A DNA stretch of 64,000 nt from Pseudomonas sp. B20(2017) (GTDB lineage Bacteria > Pseudomonadota > Gammaproteobacteria > Pseudomonadales > Pseudomonadaceae), in NCBI RefSeq assembly GCF_002113125.1, contig NZ_NEJP01000003.1:1-64000 (forward strand), given 5' to 3'. The notes below the pieces were generated by a model that saw only the letters and a list, made by a program, of their open reading frames with translations, searched no databases and was not told where the DNA came from. Each line of letters begins with the position of its first letter. Position 1 is the first letter of the stretch. The position numbers were made by a program, and so were the translations under genes. Positions 10,341 to 20,032 of this stretch are shown piece by piece.

Positions 10341-13300
10341 TCAGAGCTTCTCCACGTTGACCAGGAATGACTTGGATTCCGGGGTCTGTGTATTGCCATC
10401 GCCGAGGAACGGCACCAGGGTGTTGGTCAGGTAACCGTGGCGGGTCAGGCCGGTGAAGCCCCAGTGCAACGGAATGCCGATCTGGTGCACCACCTGGTTG
10501 TTGACCTGCAGCGGCCGGATCCTTTTGGTCACCACCGCCACCGCTTCAATGAACCCGCGCTTGCTGCTGACCCGCACCCGGTCGCCGGCCACGATGCCCT
10601 TCTCTTTGGCCAGCACCTCGCCGATTTCCACGAACTGCTCGGGCTGGGCAATCGCGTTCAACTTGCAGTGCTTGCTCCAGAAGTGGAAATGCTCGGTCAG
10701 CCGGTAGCTGGTGGCGGCGTACGGGTAATCCTTGGCCACGCCTAGGCTGTCCCACACCGAATCGAAGATCCGTGCCGCCGGGTTGCTGGTGGCTTTCTTG
10801 TTTTCCGGGTGCAGCGGGTTGATGCCGATCGGCGTTTCGAACGGCTCGTAGTGCTCGGGGAATGGCCCTTCGTTCATCTTGTCGACGGCGAAGAACCGCG
10901 CCACGCCTTCGGGGTTCATGATGAACGGGTTCATCCCCGCTTCCGGCGGTACGTCGGCCTTATAGTCCGGCACGTCGGTGCCGCCCCAGGCCTTGCCGTT
11001 CCACCAGACCAGGCGTTTTTTCGGATCCCACGGTTTGCCGGCAACGTCCGCAGAAGCGCGGTTGTACAGAATCCGCCGGTTGGCCGGCCAGGCCCACGCC
11101 CAACCCTGATGCTGATGCATGCCGTAAGGGTCGTTGTTGTCGCGGCGGGCCATCTGGTTGCCGGCCTCGGTCCAGCTGCCGCAGAAGATCCAGCAGCCGG
11201 ACGCGGTGCTGCCGTCATCCTTGAGCTGGGCGAACCCGGCCAGTTGCGAATTGCCCTTGATCGTCGCGCCGGTGGCGTCGGTGAAATCCGTGGTGGCGTA
11301 GCCGTTGATCTCTTTGGCGATCTCTTCCGGCGAGGGTTCTTCGGCGATCTTGTACGGCCACGACAGCTTCAACAGCGGATCGGCGAATTTGCCGCCCTGG
11401 GCCTGATAACGCTCACGCAGGCGCAGGAACAGCGCACTCATGATCTGCACGTCGGTGCGCGCCTCGCCGGGGCCGTCGGCACCTTTCCAGTGCCATTGCA
11501 GCCAGCGGCTGCTGTTGACCAGCGAACCGTCCTCTTCAGCAAAACAGGTGGTTGGCAGGCGGATCACTTCGGTCTGGATGTCGGCGCTCTTCACATCATT
11601 GAACGGCCCGACGTGTTCCCAGAACTGCGAGGTTTCAGTGGCCAGCGGGTCCATTACCACCAGCCATTTGAGCTTGGCCAGTGCCGCCATCACCCGGTTC
11701 TTGTCCGGCAACGCGGCAATCGGGTTGAAGCCCTGGCACATGTAACCGTTGACCTTGCCCTGCCCCATCAGATCGAACACCTTGAGGATGTCGTAGTTGG
11801 GGATGTCGAGTTTCGGCAGGTAGTGGTAGGCCCACTGATTCTCGGCGGTGGCATTGGCGCCGTACCAGGCTTTCATCAGGCTGACATGGAACTTGCTGTA
11901 GTTCTGCCAGTAGGACAATTGCCCCGGCCGCAGCGGTACTTGCGTGCGTTTCTTGATATAGGCGTTGTAATCCTGCTCCATGTCGGTGGGCAGGGTCAGG
12001 TAACCCGGCAGCGCGTTGGACAGCAGGCCGAGGTCGGTCAGGCCCTGAATGTTCGAGTGCCCGCGCAACGCGTTGACCCCGCCGCCGGGCATGCCGACGT
12101 TGCCCAGCAACAGTTGCACCATTGCTGCGCTGCGGATGATCTGCGAGCCGATCGAGTGCTGGGTCCAGCCCAACGCATAAAGGATGGTCATGGTCTTGCC
12201 CGGTTGCGAGCAAGTGGCGATTTCCTCCCATATCTTTTTCATCGCATCGACCGGCATGCCGCAGATCTGGCTCGCCAGGTCGATGTTGTAGCGGCTGTAA
12301 TGCTGCTTCATCAATTGATAGACGCAGCGCGGGTCCTGCAGGGTCGGGTCGACTTTGACGAAGCCGTCCTCGCCCAGTTCGTAACCCCAGGTGGATTTGT
12401 CGGTGTAGCTGCGTTTGGCTGCGTCGTAACCGGTGAACAGCCCGTCCTCGAAGCCGAACCCGGCTTTGACGATGAACGACACGTCGGTGTAGTTGCGCAC
12501 GTATTCGTGCTGGATCTTGTCCTCGGTCAGCAGGTAATTGATCAGCCCGCCCATGAACGCGATGTCGCTGCCGGTGCGAATCGGCGCGTAGTAATCGGCC
12601 ACGGACGCGGTCCGGGTAAACCTAGGATCGACCACGATCAGCCGCGCGGCGTTGTGCGCCTTGGCTTCGGTCACCCATTTGAAGCCGCAAGGATGGGCTT
12701 CTGCTGCGTTGCCGCCCATCACCAGGATCAGATTCGCGTTGGCGATATCGGTCCAGGTGTTGGTCATGGCTCCACGGCCGTACGTCGGGGCAAGACTTGC
12801 CACCGTCGGGCCGTGTCAGACACGCGCCTGGTTATCGAACCCCAGCATGCCGAGACTGCGAACCACCTTGTGGGTGATGTAACCCGCTTCGTTGGACGCT
12901 GCCGACGCTGCGAGGAATCCGGTGGTCAGCCAGCGATTGACTGTCTGGCCCTGGGCGTTCTGCTCGACGAAATTGGCGTCGCGGTCGGCCTTCATCAGGT
13001 CGGCGACGCGGTCGAGAGCTTCGTCCCAGCTGATTCGGGTCCACTCACTGCTGCCGGGCTTGCGCACCTGCGGGTACTGCAAACGGCCGGGACTGTGAAT
13101 GAAGTCCAGCAGACCGGCGCCTTTCGGGCACAAAGTGCCGCGGTTGACCGGGTGGTCGGCGTCGCCCTCGATATGGATGATGTTTTGCGCAACGTTCTTC
13201 GCGGCATCGCCCTGGCTGTACATGATCAAGCCGCAGCCGACCGAGCAATACGGGCAGGTGTTGCGGGTTTCATGGGTGTGGGCAAGCTTGAAGTGGCGCA

Positions 13301-13406
13301 CCTGCTCGGCGAAGGCCAGCGTCGGGGCCATGCCCAACGCGCCCAGGCTAGAGCCTGCAAGGCCGATACCAGCGACCTTGAAGAACTGACGACGGCTGAG
13401 ATCCAT
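10341..13406 (-). CDS. fdnG: Formate dehydrogenase major subunit, selenocysteine-containing
   Basis: A 1021-residue selenoprotein read through an in-frame TGA at 12818-12816, residue 197 (ARV-Sec-HGPTVASLAPTYGRGA, matching E. coli FdnG). It oxidises formate to CO2 in the periplasm with a molybdenum bis-MGD cofactor. A Tat signal (LSRRQFFKVAGIGLAG) is followed by the [4Fe-4S] cysteines C51, C54, C58 and C93. The later NTWTDIANANLILVMGGNAAEAHP and C-terminal cofactor-binding regions are intact. Start ATG 13406 has AGGAG six bases upstream. A conventional gene caller would split this into 10341-12803 and 12816-13406; the reading frame is the same on both sides of the TGA, the SECIS hairpin is present, and selA, selB and selC lie in the same operon, so it is one gene and not a pseudogene. 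Confidence 0.97.
12774..12818 (-). promoter_or_regulatory. SECIS element of fdnG
   Basis: The RNA just 3' of the Sec TGA can fold into a bacterial SECIS. The lower stem is ACGGCC (12814-12809) with GGCCGT (12779-12774), 6 perfect pairs. The apical hairpin is GGCA (12801-12798) and TGCC (12792-12789) around an AGTCT loop, the region SelB would contact. The layout resembles the E. coli fdnG/fdhF elements. Confidence 0.85.
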
Positions 13407-13471
13407 CGTGCACTCCTGATCAGGTGGAACCCGGTACTGGTGCCGGGTTTATTCTGGACAATCACGGTTGC

Positions 13472-13487
13472 GGCACACGAGTGCCGA
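13472..13487. promoter_or_regulatory. Candidate operator upstream of fdnG
   Basis: A perfect inverted repeat, CGGCAC-ACGA-GTGCCG, lies about 65 bases before the fdnG start, where a regulator of the formate dehydrogenase operon could bind. It does not match an Anr/FNR box (TTGAT-N4-ATCAA). The regulator is unknown. Confidence 0.3.
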
Positions 13488-13562
13488 CCTTTTCACTGTA
13501 GACAACGCCCCCGCCGCCTGTGTGAAAACCGACCGTCGGCCGTTTGTCGGATCACCATCTCC

Positions 13563-13655
13563 CTGTGGGAGCGAGCTTGCTCGCGAAAAGCGGTGTGTCA
13601 TTCAACATTGATGCTGCCTGACCAGACACATTCGCGAGCAAGCTCGCTCCCAGAG
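13563..13655. repeat. REP doublet (REPIN)
   Basis: Two inverted copies of the Pseudomonas REP sequence, TGTGGGAGCGAGCTTGCTCG at the left and its complement form (TTCGCGAGCAAGCTCGCTCC) at the right, about 45 bases apart. Related copies occur at 26049-26134 and 28111-28214. Such elements are spread by RAYT transposases encoded elsewhere and usually sit between genes. Confidence 0.88.
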
Positions 13656-13728
13656 GTTTTGTGTGCTCCTTAAAGGGCATCGGCTTATCATGGCGGGCAC
13701 GACCCATCTCCGCCTTCAGAGACCGCGC

Positions 13729-14871
13729 ATGACTTTCGATTTTGATCAGGTATTCGACCGCCACGACACCGGCAGCACCAAGTGGAGCCGCTATCCGGCC
13801 GACGTGTTGCCGATGTGGGTCGCTGACATGGATTTCGCGGCGCCGCCGGTGGTCATCGAGGCGCTGCAACAACGCCTGCTGCACCCATTGGTGGGTTACA
13901 GTGTGGCCCAGGACAACCTGCGCGAGGCCATCGTCGCCGACCTCTGGAACAAGTTCGCCTGGCGGGTCAAACCGCAGGAGCTGATCTTCCTGCCGGGCGT
14001 GGAATCGGGTTTCAACATGGCGCTCAAGGCGCTGGTGCAACCGCAGCAGAACGTCGTGGTGCAAACCCCCAACTATCCGCCGCTGCGCCACGCGCCGGGC
14101 CATTGGGGCCTGAACAAGGTTGAGCTGGAGTTCAACGCCCAGGCCGACGGCACCTACGCCACCCCGCTGGACGCCCTGCGTGAATCCCTGACCGGTGGCG
14201 GCGCGTTGCTGCTGAGCAACCCGCACAATCCGATCGGCAAGGTCTTTGGCCGTGAAGAACTGCAAGCGGTAGCGGACATCTGCATGGTGCAGGACGCCTG
14301 GATCATCTCCGACGAGATCCACGCCGAGCTGTGCTACGACGGCCGCGTCCACATTCCGACCGCGTCCCTGAGCCCGGAAATATCTCGCCGCACCATCACC
14401 CTGATGTCGGCGAGCAAGGCCTACAACATCGCCGGTCTCAAGACTTCGTTCATGATCATCCAAGACGCCGCCCTGCGCGAACGCGTCAACCACGCCCGTT
14501 GCGGCATGGTCGACAGCGTCAACCCGCTGGGCATGGAAGCCACCCGCGTGGCGTACAGCGAGGCCGGGCCTTGGCTTCAGGCTCTCAAGCAATACCTGCA
14601 AGCCAACCGCGATTATCTGGTCGAAGCGGTTCGCAGCCGTCTGCCGGGCGTGAAGATCAATGTGCCGCAGGGCACTTATCTGGCGTGGCTCGATTGCTCG
14701 GCGCTTGGGCTGAACAATCCGCAACAGTTCTTCCTCGAACAGGCTCGCGTCGGTCTCAGTCCGGGTCTGGACTTCGGTGATCACAGCCAACAGTTCGTGC
14801 GCCTGAACTTCGGTTGCCCGCGTTCGCTGCTGGAAGAAGGCATTGCGCGGATGGCGCGCAGCCTCAAGTAA
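13729..14871 (+). CDS. PatB/MalY-family PLP-dependent C-S lyase (aminotransferase fold)
   Basis: A 380-residue fold-type I PLP enzyme of the MalY/PatB type. It starts with the family's MTFDFDQVFDRHDTGSTKWS and has the characteristic PMWVADMDFAAPPVV stretch. The PLP lysine is in LMSASKAYNIAGLKTSF, and SNPHNPIGKV holds the Asn that contacts PLP. The C-terminal FVRLNFGCPRSLL carries the carboxylate-binding Arg. These enzymes cleave the C-S bond of cystathionine or cysteine conjugates to give pyruvate, ammonia and a thiol. The ATG at 13729 is preferred over one 66 bases upstream because the family N-terminus begins there. Confidence 0.9.
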   Translation: MTFDFDQVFDRHDTGSTKWSRYPADVLPMWVADMDFAAPPVVIEALQQRLLHPLVGYSVAQDNLREAIVADLWNKFAWRVKPQELIFLPGVESGFNMALKALVQPQQNVVVQTPNYPPLRHAPGHWGLNKVELEFNAQADGTYATPLDALRESLTGGGALLLSNPHNPIGKVFGREELQAVADICMVQDAWIISDEIHAELCYDGRVHIPTASLSPEISRRTITLMSASKAYNIAGLKTSFMIIQDAALRERVNHARCGMVDSVNPLGMEATRVAYSEAGPWLQALKQYLQANRDYLVEAVRSRLPGVKINVPQGTYLAWLDCSALGLNNPQQFFLEQARVGLSPGLDFGDHSQQFVRLNFGCPRSLLEEGIARMARSLK

Positions 14872-14892
14872 TCGCTTCTGCCTGTCCTGATA

Positions 14893-14939
14893 GTTCCCAC
14901 GCTCTGCGTGGGAATTCAGCCCGGGACGCTCTGCGTCCC
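14893..14939. repeat. Tandem GCTCTGC-loop palindromes
   Basis: Two adjacent hairpins share the same TCT loop: TTCCCACGC-TCT-GCGTGGGAA (14894-14914) and GGGACGC-TCT-GCGTCCC (14923-14939). A longer relative lies at 33107-33137. They follow the patB-like gene and could stabilise its mRNA or be remnants of a dispersed repeat family. Confidence 0.75.
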
Positions 14940-15075
14940 CTCCAGAGCCGAACTCGGAGCGCCCCTTGGGGCAATCGGGAGCGATCCGGAAAAGCAGCAC
15001 CGACAATCCAATCGAACTTGCGGCAAACGGGCCGGGTCAACCGCCCGTACCTGCCAAAAGTCCTGGAGATTGACG

Positions 15076-15933
15076 ATGACTGACTATCCGAAACCACCCT
15101 TCCCGAAACAGGCGCAACCGGTGCCCGGTTCCCAACGAAAAATGGAGCCGTACCCCGATTGCGGCGAACAGAGCTACGTCGGTTCCGGTCGGCTGGCCGG
15201 CAAGATCGCTTTGATCACCGGTGCCGACAGTGGGATTGGCCGGGCGGTGGCCATTGCCTTCGCCCGTGAAGGCGCCGATGTAGCGGTCGCCTATCTGGAT
15301 GAACACGAAGATGCAAAGGAAACCGCGCGCTGGGTCGAACAGGCCGGCCGCCAGTGCCTGTTGCTGCCCGGAGACATTGCTCAGAAAGCCCAGTGCCAGG
15401 CGTTGGTAGACCAAACCGTTGAGCGGTTCGGCCGCATCGACGTGCTGGTCAACAACGCCGCGTTCCAGATGACCCATGAGAATTTCGAGGACATTCCTGA
15501 TGAGGAATGGGTGATGACGTTCGACGTCAACATCACCGCAATTTTCCGGTTGTGTCAGGCGGCCCTCAAACATATGGGTGCGGGCTCTTCGATCATCAAC
15601 ACCAGTTCGGTCAACTCGGACATGCCCAAGCCCACCCTGCTCGCCTACGCCACTACCAAAGGCGCCATCGCCAATTTCACCGGAGGTCTGGCGCAGATGC
15701 TCGGCCCAAAGGAAATCCGCGTGAATTGCGTGGCACCAGGGCCGATCTGGACGCCGCTGATCGTCTCGACCATGCCCGATGACGAGGTGCAGAATTTCGG
15801 CGAAAACACCCCGCTCGGCCGGCCGGGCCAACCCGTGGAAGTTGCGCCGATCTACGTGTTGCTGGCCTCGGACGAAGCCAGTTACATCACCGGTCAGCGT
15901 TACGGGGTCACCGGCGGCAAACCGATGCTCTGA
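15076..15933 (+). CDS. SDR-family oxidoreductase (YghA-like)
   Basis: A 285-residue short-chain dehydrogenase with the long N-terminal arm (PKPPFPKQAQPVPG) typical of the YghA-like branch. The NAD(P)-binding motif is TGADSGIG, the NNAAF motif follows, the catalytic Ser lies in NTSSVNS, and YATTK supplies Tyr and Lys. The C-terminus ends in YGVTGGKPML. Substrate is not known; members of this branch are often induced under stress. Start ATG 15076 has GGAG eight bases upstream; a longer reading would pass through the repeat region and has no homology value. Confidence 0.9.
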   Translation: MTDYPKPPFPKQAQPVPGSQRKMEPYPDCGEQSYVGSGRLAGKIALITGADSGIGRAVAIAFAREGADVAVAYLDEHEDAKETARWVEQAGRQCLLLPGDIAQKAQCQALVDQTVERFGRIDVLVNNAAFQMTHENFEDIPDEEWVMTFDVNITAIFRLCQAALKHMGAGSSIINTSSVNSDMPKPTLLAYATTKGAIANFTGGLAQMLGPKEIRVNCVAPGPIWTPLIVSTMPDDEVQNFGENTPLGRPGQPVEVAPIYVLLASDEASYITGQRYGVTGGKPML

Positions 15934-16024
15934 ACGGTCTGGCGAAAAAAGTGAACCGTCGTGCACGACGGCCTCTCCATACCTTTAAGGCCCCTTTCGG
16001 GTCACGAGAGATCAGGAGGCCGTC

Positions 16025-16636
16025 ATGTCCGCACCTATCGTCAAGCTCTTCACGCAACCGAACTTCGCCTGGACCGATATCCGGCGTGAAGAAGAGGCAC
16101 ATCCACGTCATTACCTGGCCCATTTGCTGGTACTGGCCCTCATCCCGCCCGTCTGTCTGTTCATCGGTACGACGTATGTCGGCTGGAGTCTGGCAGCGGG
16201 CGAAACCGTAAGACTAAGCAGTGCCAGCGCTTTGCAGCTGAGTATCCTGCTGTACGTCACCATCATCCTTGGTGTGGCTGTCATCGGCGGGTTCATTCGC
16301 TGGATGTCGCGCACCTTCGATGCTCGACCCACACTCAATCAGTGCATCGGGTTTGCGGCTTACACGGTCAGCCCGTTCTTCATTGCCGGTATCGCCGGGC
16401 TCTATCCCAGCCGCTGGCTGGCGGTACTGGTGCTCGGTGCGGCAGCCGTCTATTCGACCTTCCTGCTGTTCATCGGTCTGCCGACCTTCATGCACGAGCG
16501 CAAGCAACAGGGTCTGCTGTACTCCGCCAGCGTCTGGGGCGTGGGGCTACTGGTACTGGTGACCATTCTGGTATCGATGATTCTGTTGTGGTTCAACGTG
16601 TTGACGCCCGAATACCTGCGCACACATGTCGGTTAG
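16025..16636 (+). CDS. Yip1-domain inner membrane protein
   Basis: A 203-residue protein with five hydrophobic segments (from HYLAHLLVLALIPPVCLFIG to VLVTILVSMILLWFNVL) that fits the bacterial Yip1/DUF1282 family. The N-terminus, IVKLFTQPNFAWTDIRREE, is the family's usual cytoplasmic lead with W and I/R residues. Function in bacteria is not established. It is followed 30 bases later by a cation/proton antiporter on the same strand, so the two may be co-expressed. ATG 16025 has AGGAGG 8 bases upstream. Confidence 0.85.
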   Translation: MSAPIVKLFTQPNFAWTDIRREEEAHPRHYLAHLLVLALIPPVCLFIGTTYVGWSLAAGETVRLSSASALQLSILLYVTIILGVAVIGGFIRWMSRTFDARPTLNQCIGFAAYTVSPFFIAGIAGLYPSRWLAVLVLGAAAVYSTFLLFIGLPTFMHERKQQGLLYSASVWGVGLLVLVTILVSMILLWFNVLTPEYLRTHVG

Positions 16637-16666
16637 CCCTGCCATGTCGCAGGCAGGCCCCGCGTC

Positions 16667-18010
16667 ATGAGTTTCGTTGTCTGGGTGGCAGTCCTCGGCG
16701 CCGTGCTGCTGATCCTGGCGCTGACTTCGTCATACCTGCGCTGGATGCCGGTCACCACGTCGGCGGTGTGCCTGTTGCTGGGTGTCGCCATCGGCCCGAG
16801 CGGGCTCGATCTGCTGAAACTGTCGCTGGACGACGCGACCTTGTGGATGGAACACCTGACAGAAATCGCCGTGCTGTTTTCGCTGTTTGTCTGCGGCCTG
16901 AAGCTGCGTTTGCCGCTGCGCGACAGGCGTTGGTGGATAGCTTTTGGATTGGCAGGCCCGATGATGGTCGTGACGATCGTCGGTGTATGTCTATTGCTGC
17001 ATTTTGGTCTGAATCTGTCTTGGGGGCCGTCGTTGCTGATCGGCTCGATACTCGCTCCCACCGACCCGGTGTTGGCTGCGCTGGTGCAGGTCAACGATGC
17101 ACGAGACGTCGACAGCGTGCGTTTCGGGCTGTCCGGCGAGGCCGGACTCAATGACGGGATTGCCTTTCCCTTCGTGATTCTGGGCTTGTTGCTTTTGCAC
17201 GGAGACGGGCTCTCCACGGAGTGGAGCGACTGGGTTTTGCGCAGCGTCATCTGGGCCGTTCCCGCCGGATTGCTGTGTGGTTACTGGATGGGGCGTGGCA
17301 TCGGACGCGTCACCCTGCTCCTGCGCATCCGCAACGATGACAGCACTCTCAGTCCCAACGATTATCTGGCGCTGGCGCTGATTGCACTGGCTTACGTCGC
17401 GGCTGATTCCATCGGCGGTTATGGGTTTCTGTCGGTGTTCGCAGCAGGCCTGGGATTGCGTCAGGAGGAAGTCAAATCCACCGGCGCCCACCAACCACCC
17501 GCCGAACACCTGGTACAACCGGTGGTTGGCCACCAGAACGTCGAACCACAACATGCGGTGCACGGCGATACTGAACGGCTGGAAGACAGTCAGGTTGCCG
17601 CCGGGATCATGATGGGCGACATGCTTGCGTTCGGCAGTTTGGTGGAGCGGGCAATGGAAGTGTTTCTGGTCACCTTGCTCGGAGTGGTGCTGATTGCTCA
17701 CTGGGACTCGCGGGCGCTATTGGTTGCAGGCGGGTTGTTCTGCGTGATACGTCCAGTCTGCGTGGCGCTGATGCCGTGGGGATCGCTGCTTGCAGGACCT
17801 CAACGAATATTGATCGGCTGGTTCGGCATTCGCGGCATCGGCAGTCTGTTTTACCTGTTTTACGCCCTCAATCACGGACTGACCGACACCGTAGCCACGG
17901 TGTGTACCGATCTGACCCTGTCGGTGGTGGCACTGAGCATTCTGCTGCACGGTGTCAGTACCCAGCCGATTCTTGCCCGCTATCAACGACGCAAGAAACC
18001 GCAAACCTGA
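16667..18010 (+). CDS. CPA1-family cation/proton antiporter
   Basis: A 447-residue protein with about 12 membrane segments. Two motifs place it in the NhaP/CPA1 group: GSILAPTDPVLAALVQ and GLSGEAGLNDGIAFPFVI, whose Asn-Asp pair is the ion-binding site. A longer hydrophilic loop (about residues 265-310, rich in His, Glu and Gln) interrupts the membrane core and faces the cytoplasm or a regulator. It likely exchanges Na+ or K+ for H+ in pH or salt stress. Its 3' end lies 2 bases from the 3' end of the histidine kinase gene on the other strand. Confidence 0.9.
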   Translation: MSFVVWVAVLGAVLLILALTSSYLRWMPVTTSAVCLLLGVAIGPSGLDLLKLSLDDATLWMEHLTEIAVLFSLFVCGLKLRLPLRDRRWWIAFGLAGPMMVVTIVGVCLLLHFGLNLSWGPSLLIGSILAPTDPVLAALVQVNDARDVDSVRFGLSGEAGLNDGIAFPFVILGLLLLHGDGLSTEWSDWVLRSVIWAVPAGLLCGYWMGRGIGRVTLLLRIRNDDSTLSPNDYLALALIALAYVAADSIGGYGFLSVFAAGLGLRQEEVKSTGAHQPPAEHLVQPVVGHQNVEPQHAVHGDTERLEDSQVAAGIMMGDMLAFGSLVERAMEVFLVTLLGVVLIAHWDSRALLVAGGLFCVIRPVCVALMPWGSLLAGPQRILIGWFGIRGIGSLFYLFYALNHGLTDTVATVCTDLTLSVVALSILLHGVSTQPILARYQRRKKPQT

Positions 18011-18012
18011 AT

Positions 18013-19932
18013 TCACTTCATCGCCTGGGCAATGATTTCCACCAGATGAGCCTGGGTGAACGGTTTCGACAATCGAGGCAGCCCCGCGGCAAACCCTTCG
18101 AGACGCTCGGTATAGCCGGTGGCGATGATGATCGGCAGATCCGGTTTGAGCAGGCGCACAGCGTGTGCCAGTTGTGCGCCACTCATCTGCGGCATGGCCA
18201 TGTCGGTGATCATCAGATCAATGACTTCCCCTTGATCGAACAGCGTCAGCGCCTGAGCGCCCGAAGTTGCGCTGATCACCCGGTGACCGAGGTCCTCCAG
18301 CAACAGGACGGTACTGGTGCGCACCAGATTGTCGTCGTCCACCACCAGCACGCTGAGTCTCGGCACCTTCGCTACGGTTTCGTTCGGGCTGAAGGATTTG
18401 GCGGCGGCACCCTCGACGGCGACCGGAAGCCAGAGTTCAGCCGTGGTGCCCTTGCCTTTGCTGCTTTTCAGAATGAATCGCCCGCCCAGTTGCTCTACGA
18501 AACCGTGCACCATCGACAAACCCAGGCCAGTGCCTTTGCCCAGGCCTTTGGTGGTGAAGAACGGATCGGTCGCCGACGCCAGCGTCGCATCATCCATGCC
18601 TTCGCCGGTATCGGTCACACTAAGACGGACATAACGTCCCGCCGCCAGCCTTGCATCGCATTGCTCAAGCATGACTTCGGGTTCGGCACTGATGACGACA
18701 CTGCCGCCATCCGGCATGGCATCACGGGCATTGGTTGCCAGATTGAGTACCGCGAGTTCCAGTTGGTTGGTGTCGGCGAGAACCGCCTCCAGATCCTCGG
18801 GAAACCGTGTCTCGATGCGGATCCCGGGCCCCAGTGAACTGCGCAGAAGTCCTGTAATGCCTTGCACCAGCGTTGGAATGTCAACCGCTTCGGTCTTGAG
18901 CTCCTGACGCCGGGCGAAGGCCAGCATGCGCTGGGTCAGCGACACGCCCCTGAGCGCGCCCTGGGTGGCGTTTTCCAACAGTCGGCTGACTTTCGGGTCG
19001 TCACCGACTCGTTTGCGCACGATTTCCAGGTTGCCGAGGATGACCGTCAGCAAATTGTTGAAGTCGTGCGCGATCCCGCCGCTGAGTTGACCAATGGCCT
19101 GCATCTTCTGCGCCTGGAACAGCGCTTCACGGGTTTGCTCCAGGGCCTGTTGCGCTTCGGCAGCTTCGGTGACGTCACGGGTTATCTTGGCGAAACCGAG
19201 CAGGCTGCCTGTCTCGCCATGGATGGCGTCGACCACCACATGCGCCAGGAACCGCGTGCCATCCTTGCGCAGGCGCCAGCTCCTGTTTTCGAAGCGCCCT
19301 TCGCGCACAGCCGTTTCCAGCGCCCGCTGCGGTTCGCCTGCTTCACGGTCTTCGGGGGTATAGAACATCGAGAAATGCCGGCCGATCACTTCATCCGGCG
19401 TATAACCCTTGATTCTCTGGGCGCCCGGGTTCCAGTTGGTCACCCGGCCTTCCGGGCTGAGCATGTAGATCGCATAGTCGGTGACACTCTGTACCAGCAG
19501 GCGAAATTGCTGTTCGCTCTGCTTGAGGGTTTCTTCGGCCATCTTGCGATCGGTCAGGTCGCGGGTGATCTTGGCGAACCCGAGCAATTGCCCGTCGGGG
19601 CTGTGGATCGGGTCGATCACCACGTGACACCAGAAATGCGTGCCGTCCTTGCGCACCCGCCAGCCTTCACCTTCGAAGCGGCCCTCGCGGATTGCCGTAT
19701 CCAGGGCGCGGCGTGGCATCTCGGCTGCACGGTCTTCGTCGGTGTAAAACCGGGAAAAGTGTTCGCCGATAATTTCCGCTTCTTCGTAACCTTTGAAGCG
19801 TTTGGCGCCGGAGTTCCAGCTGATGATGATGCCCTCGGGATCGATCATGTAGATCGCATAATCGACCACCGCATCGATCAACAATCGAAAGCGCATGTCT
19901 TCTGTTGCAGCGGACTTCTTGTTCTCGCTCAT
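18013..19932 (-). CDS. PAS-PAS hybrid sensor histidine kinase with receiver domain
   Basis: A 639-residue soluble hybrid kinase with no membrane segment. Two near-duplicate PAS domains (about residues 12-125 and 140-255, each ending LLGFAKITRD) are followed by a HisKA domain with phospho-accepting H289 (GQLSGGIAHDFNNLLTVILG), an HATPase domain with TGLGLSMVHGFVEQLGG, and a C-terminal receiver (VLVVDDDNLVRT, phospho-Asp in LMITDMAMPQMSG). The PAS pair probably senses a cytoplasmic cue or bound cofactor. No response regulator with an output domain is adjacent. Start ATG 19932 is preferred to a TTG at 19959 with no ribosome site. Confidence 0.92.
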   Translation of the reverse strand: MSENKKSAATEDMRFRLLIDAVVDYAIYMIDPEGIIISWNSGAKRFKGYEEAEIIGEHFSRFYTDEDRAAEMPRRALDTAIREGRFEGEGWRVRKDGTHFWCHVVIDPIHSPDGQLLGFAKITRDLTDRKMAEETLKQSEQQFRLLVQSVTDYAIYMLSPEGRVTNWNPGAQRIKGYTPDEVIGRHFSMFYTPEDREAGEPQRALETAVREGRFENRSWRLRKDGTRFLAHVVVDAIHGETGSLLGFAKITRDVTEAAEAQQALEQTREALFQAQKMQAIGQLSGGIAHDFNNLLTVILGNLEIVRKRVGDDPKVSRLLENATQGALRGVSLTQRMLAFARRQELKTEAVDIPTLVQGITGLLRSSLGPGIRIETRFPEDLEAVLADTNQLELAVLNLATNARDAMPDGGSVVISAEPEVMLEQCDARLAAGRYVRLSVTDTGEGMDDATLASATDPFFTTKGLGKGTGLGLSMVHGFVEQLGGRFILKSSKGKGTTAELWLPVAVEGAAAKSFSPNETVAKVPRLSVLVVDDDNLVRTSTVLLLEDLGHRVISATSGAQALTLFDQGEVIDLMITDMAMPQMSGAQLAHAVRLLKPDLPIIIATGYTERLEGFAAGLPRLSKPFTQAHLVEIIAQAMK

Positions 19933-20032
19933 CAGGCTTGGCTCAAAGCAGGTTTTCAATGACTGGAGTATGCGTCAAACCGGCGGTTTGGATAGCCGCA
20001 AAAGCATACCGGGCCAGGCAAGGGACAGCAGC

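Larger units (their letters stand above)
13407..13728. other. Intergenic region between fdnG and patB
   Basis: This 322-base divergent spacer holds the fdn operon leader, a hairpin close to fdnG (AACCCGG 13429-13435 with CCGGGTT 13444-13450), a perfect inverted repeat at 13472-13487, and a REP doublet at 13563-13655 nearer patB. No coding sequence is evident. Confidence 0.7.

Noticed and set aside
12804..12818. fdnG as two genes or a pseudogene split by TGA
   Set aside because: Frame is continuous, the Sec-flanking residues match known FdnG, a SECIS folds, and selA, selB and selC are in the same operon.
10809..13673. A 954-codon open frame antisense to fdnG
   Set aside because: It is a shadow of the highly biased fdnG reading frame; the sense strand carries a well-supported selenoprotein.
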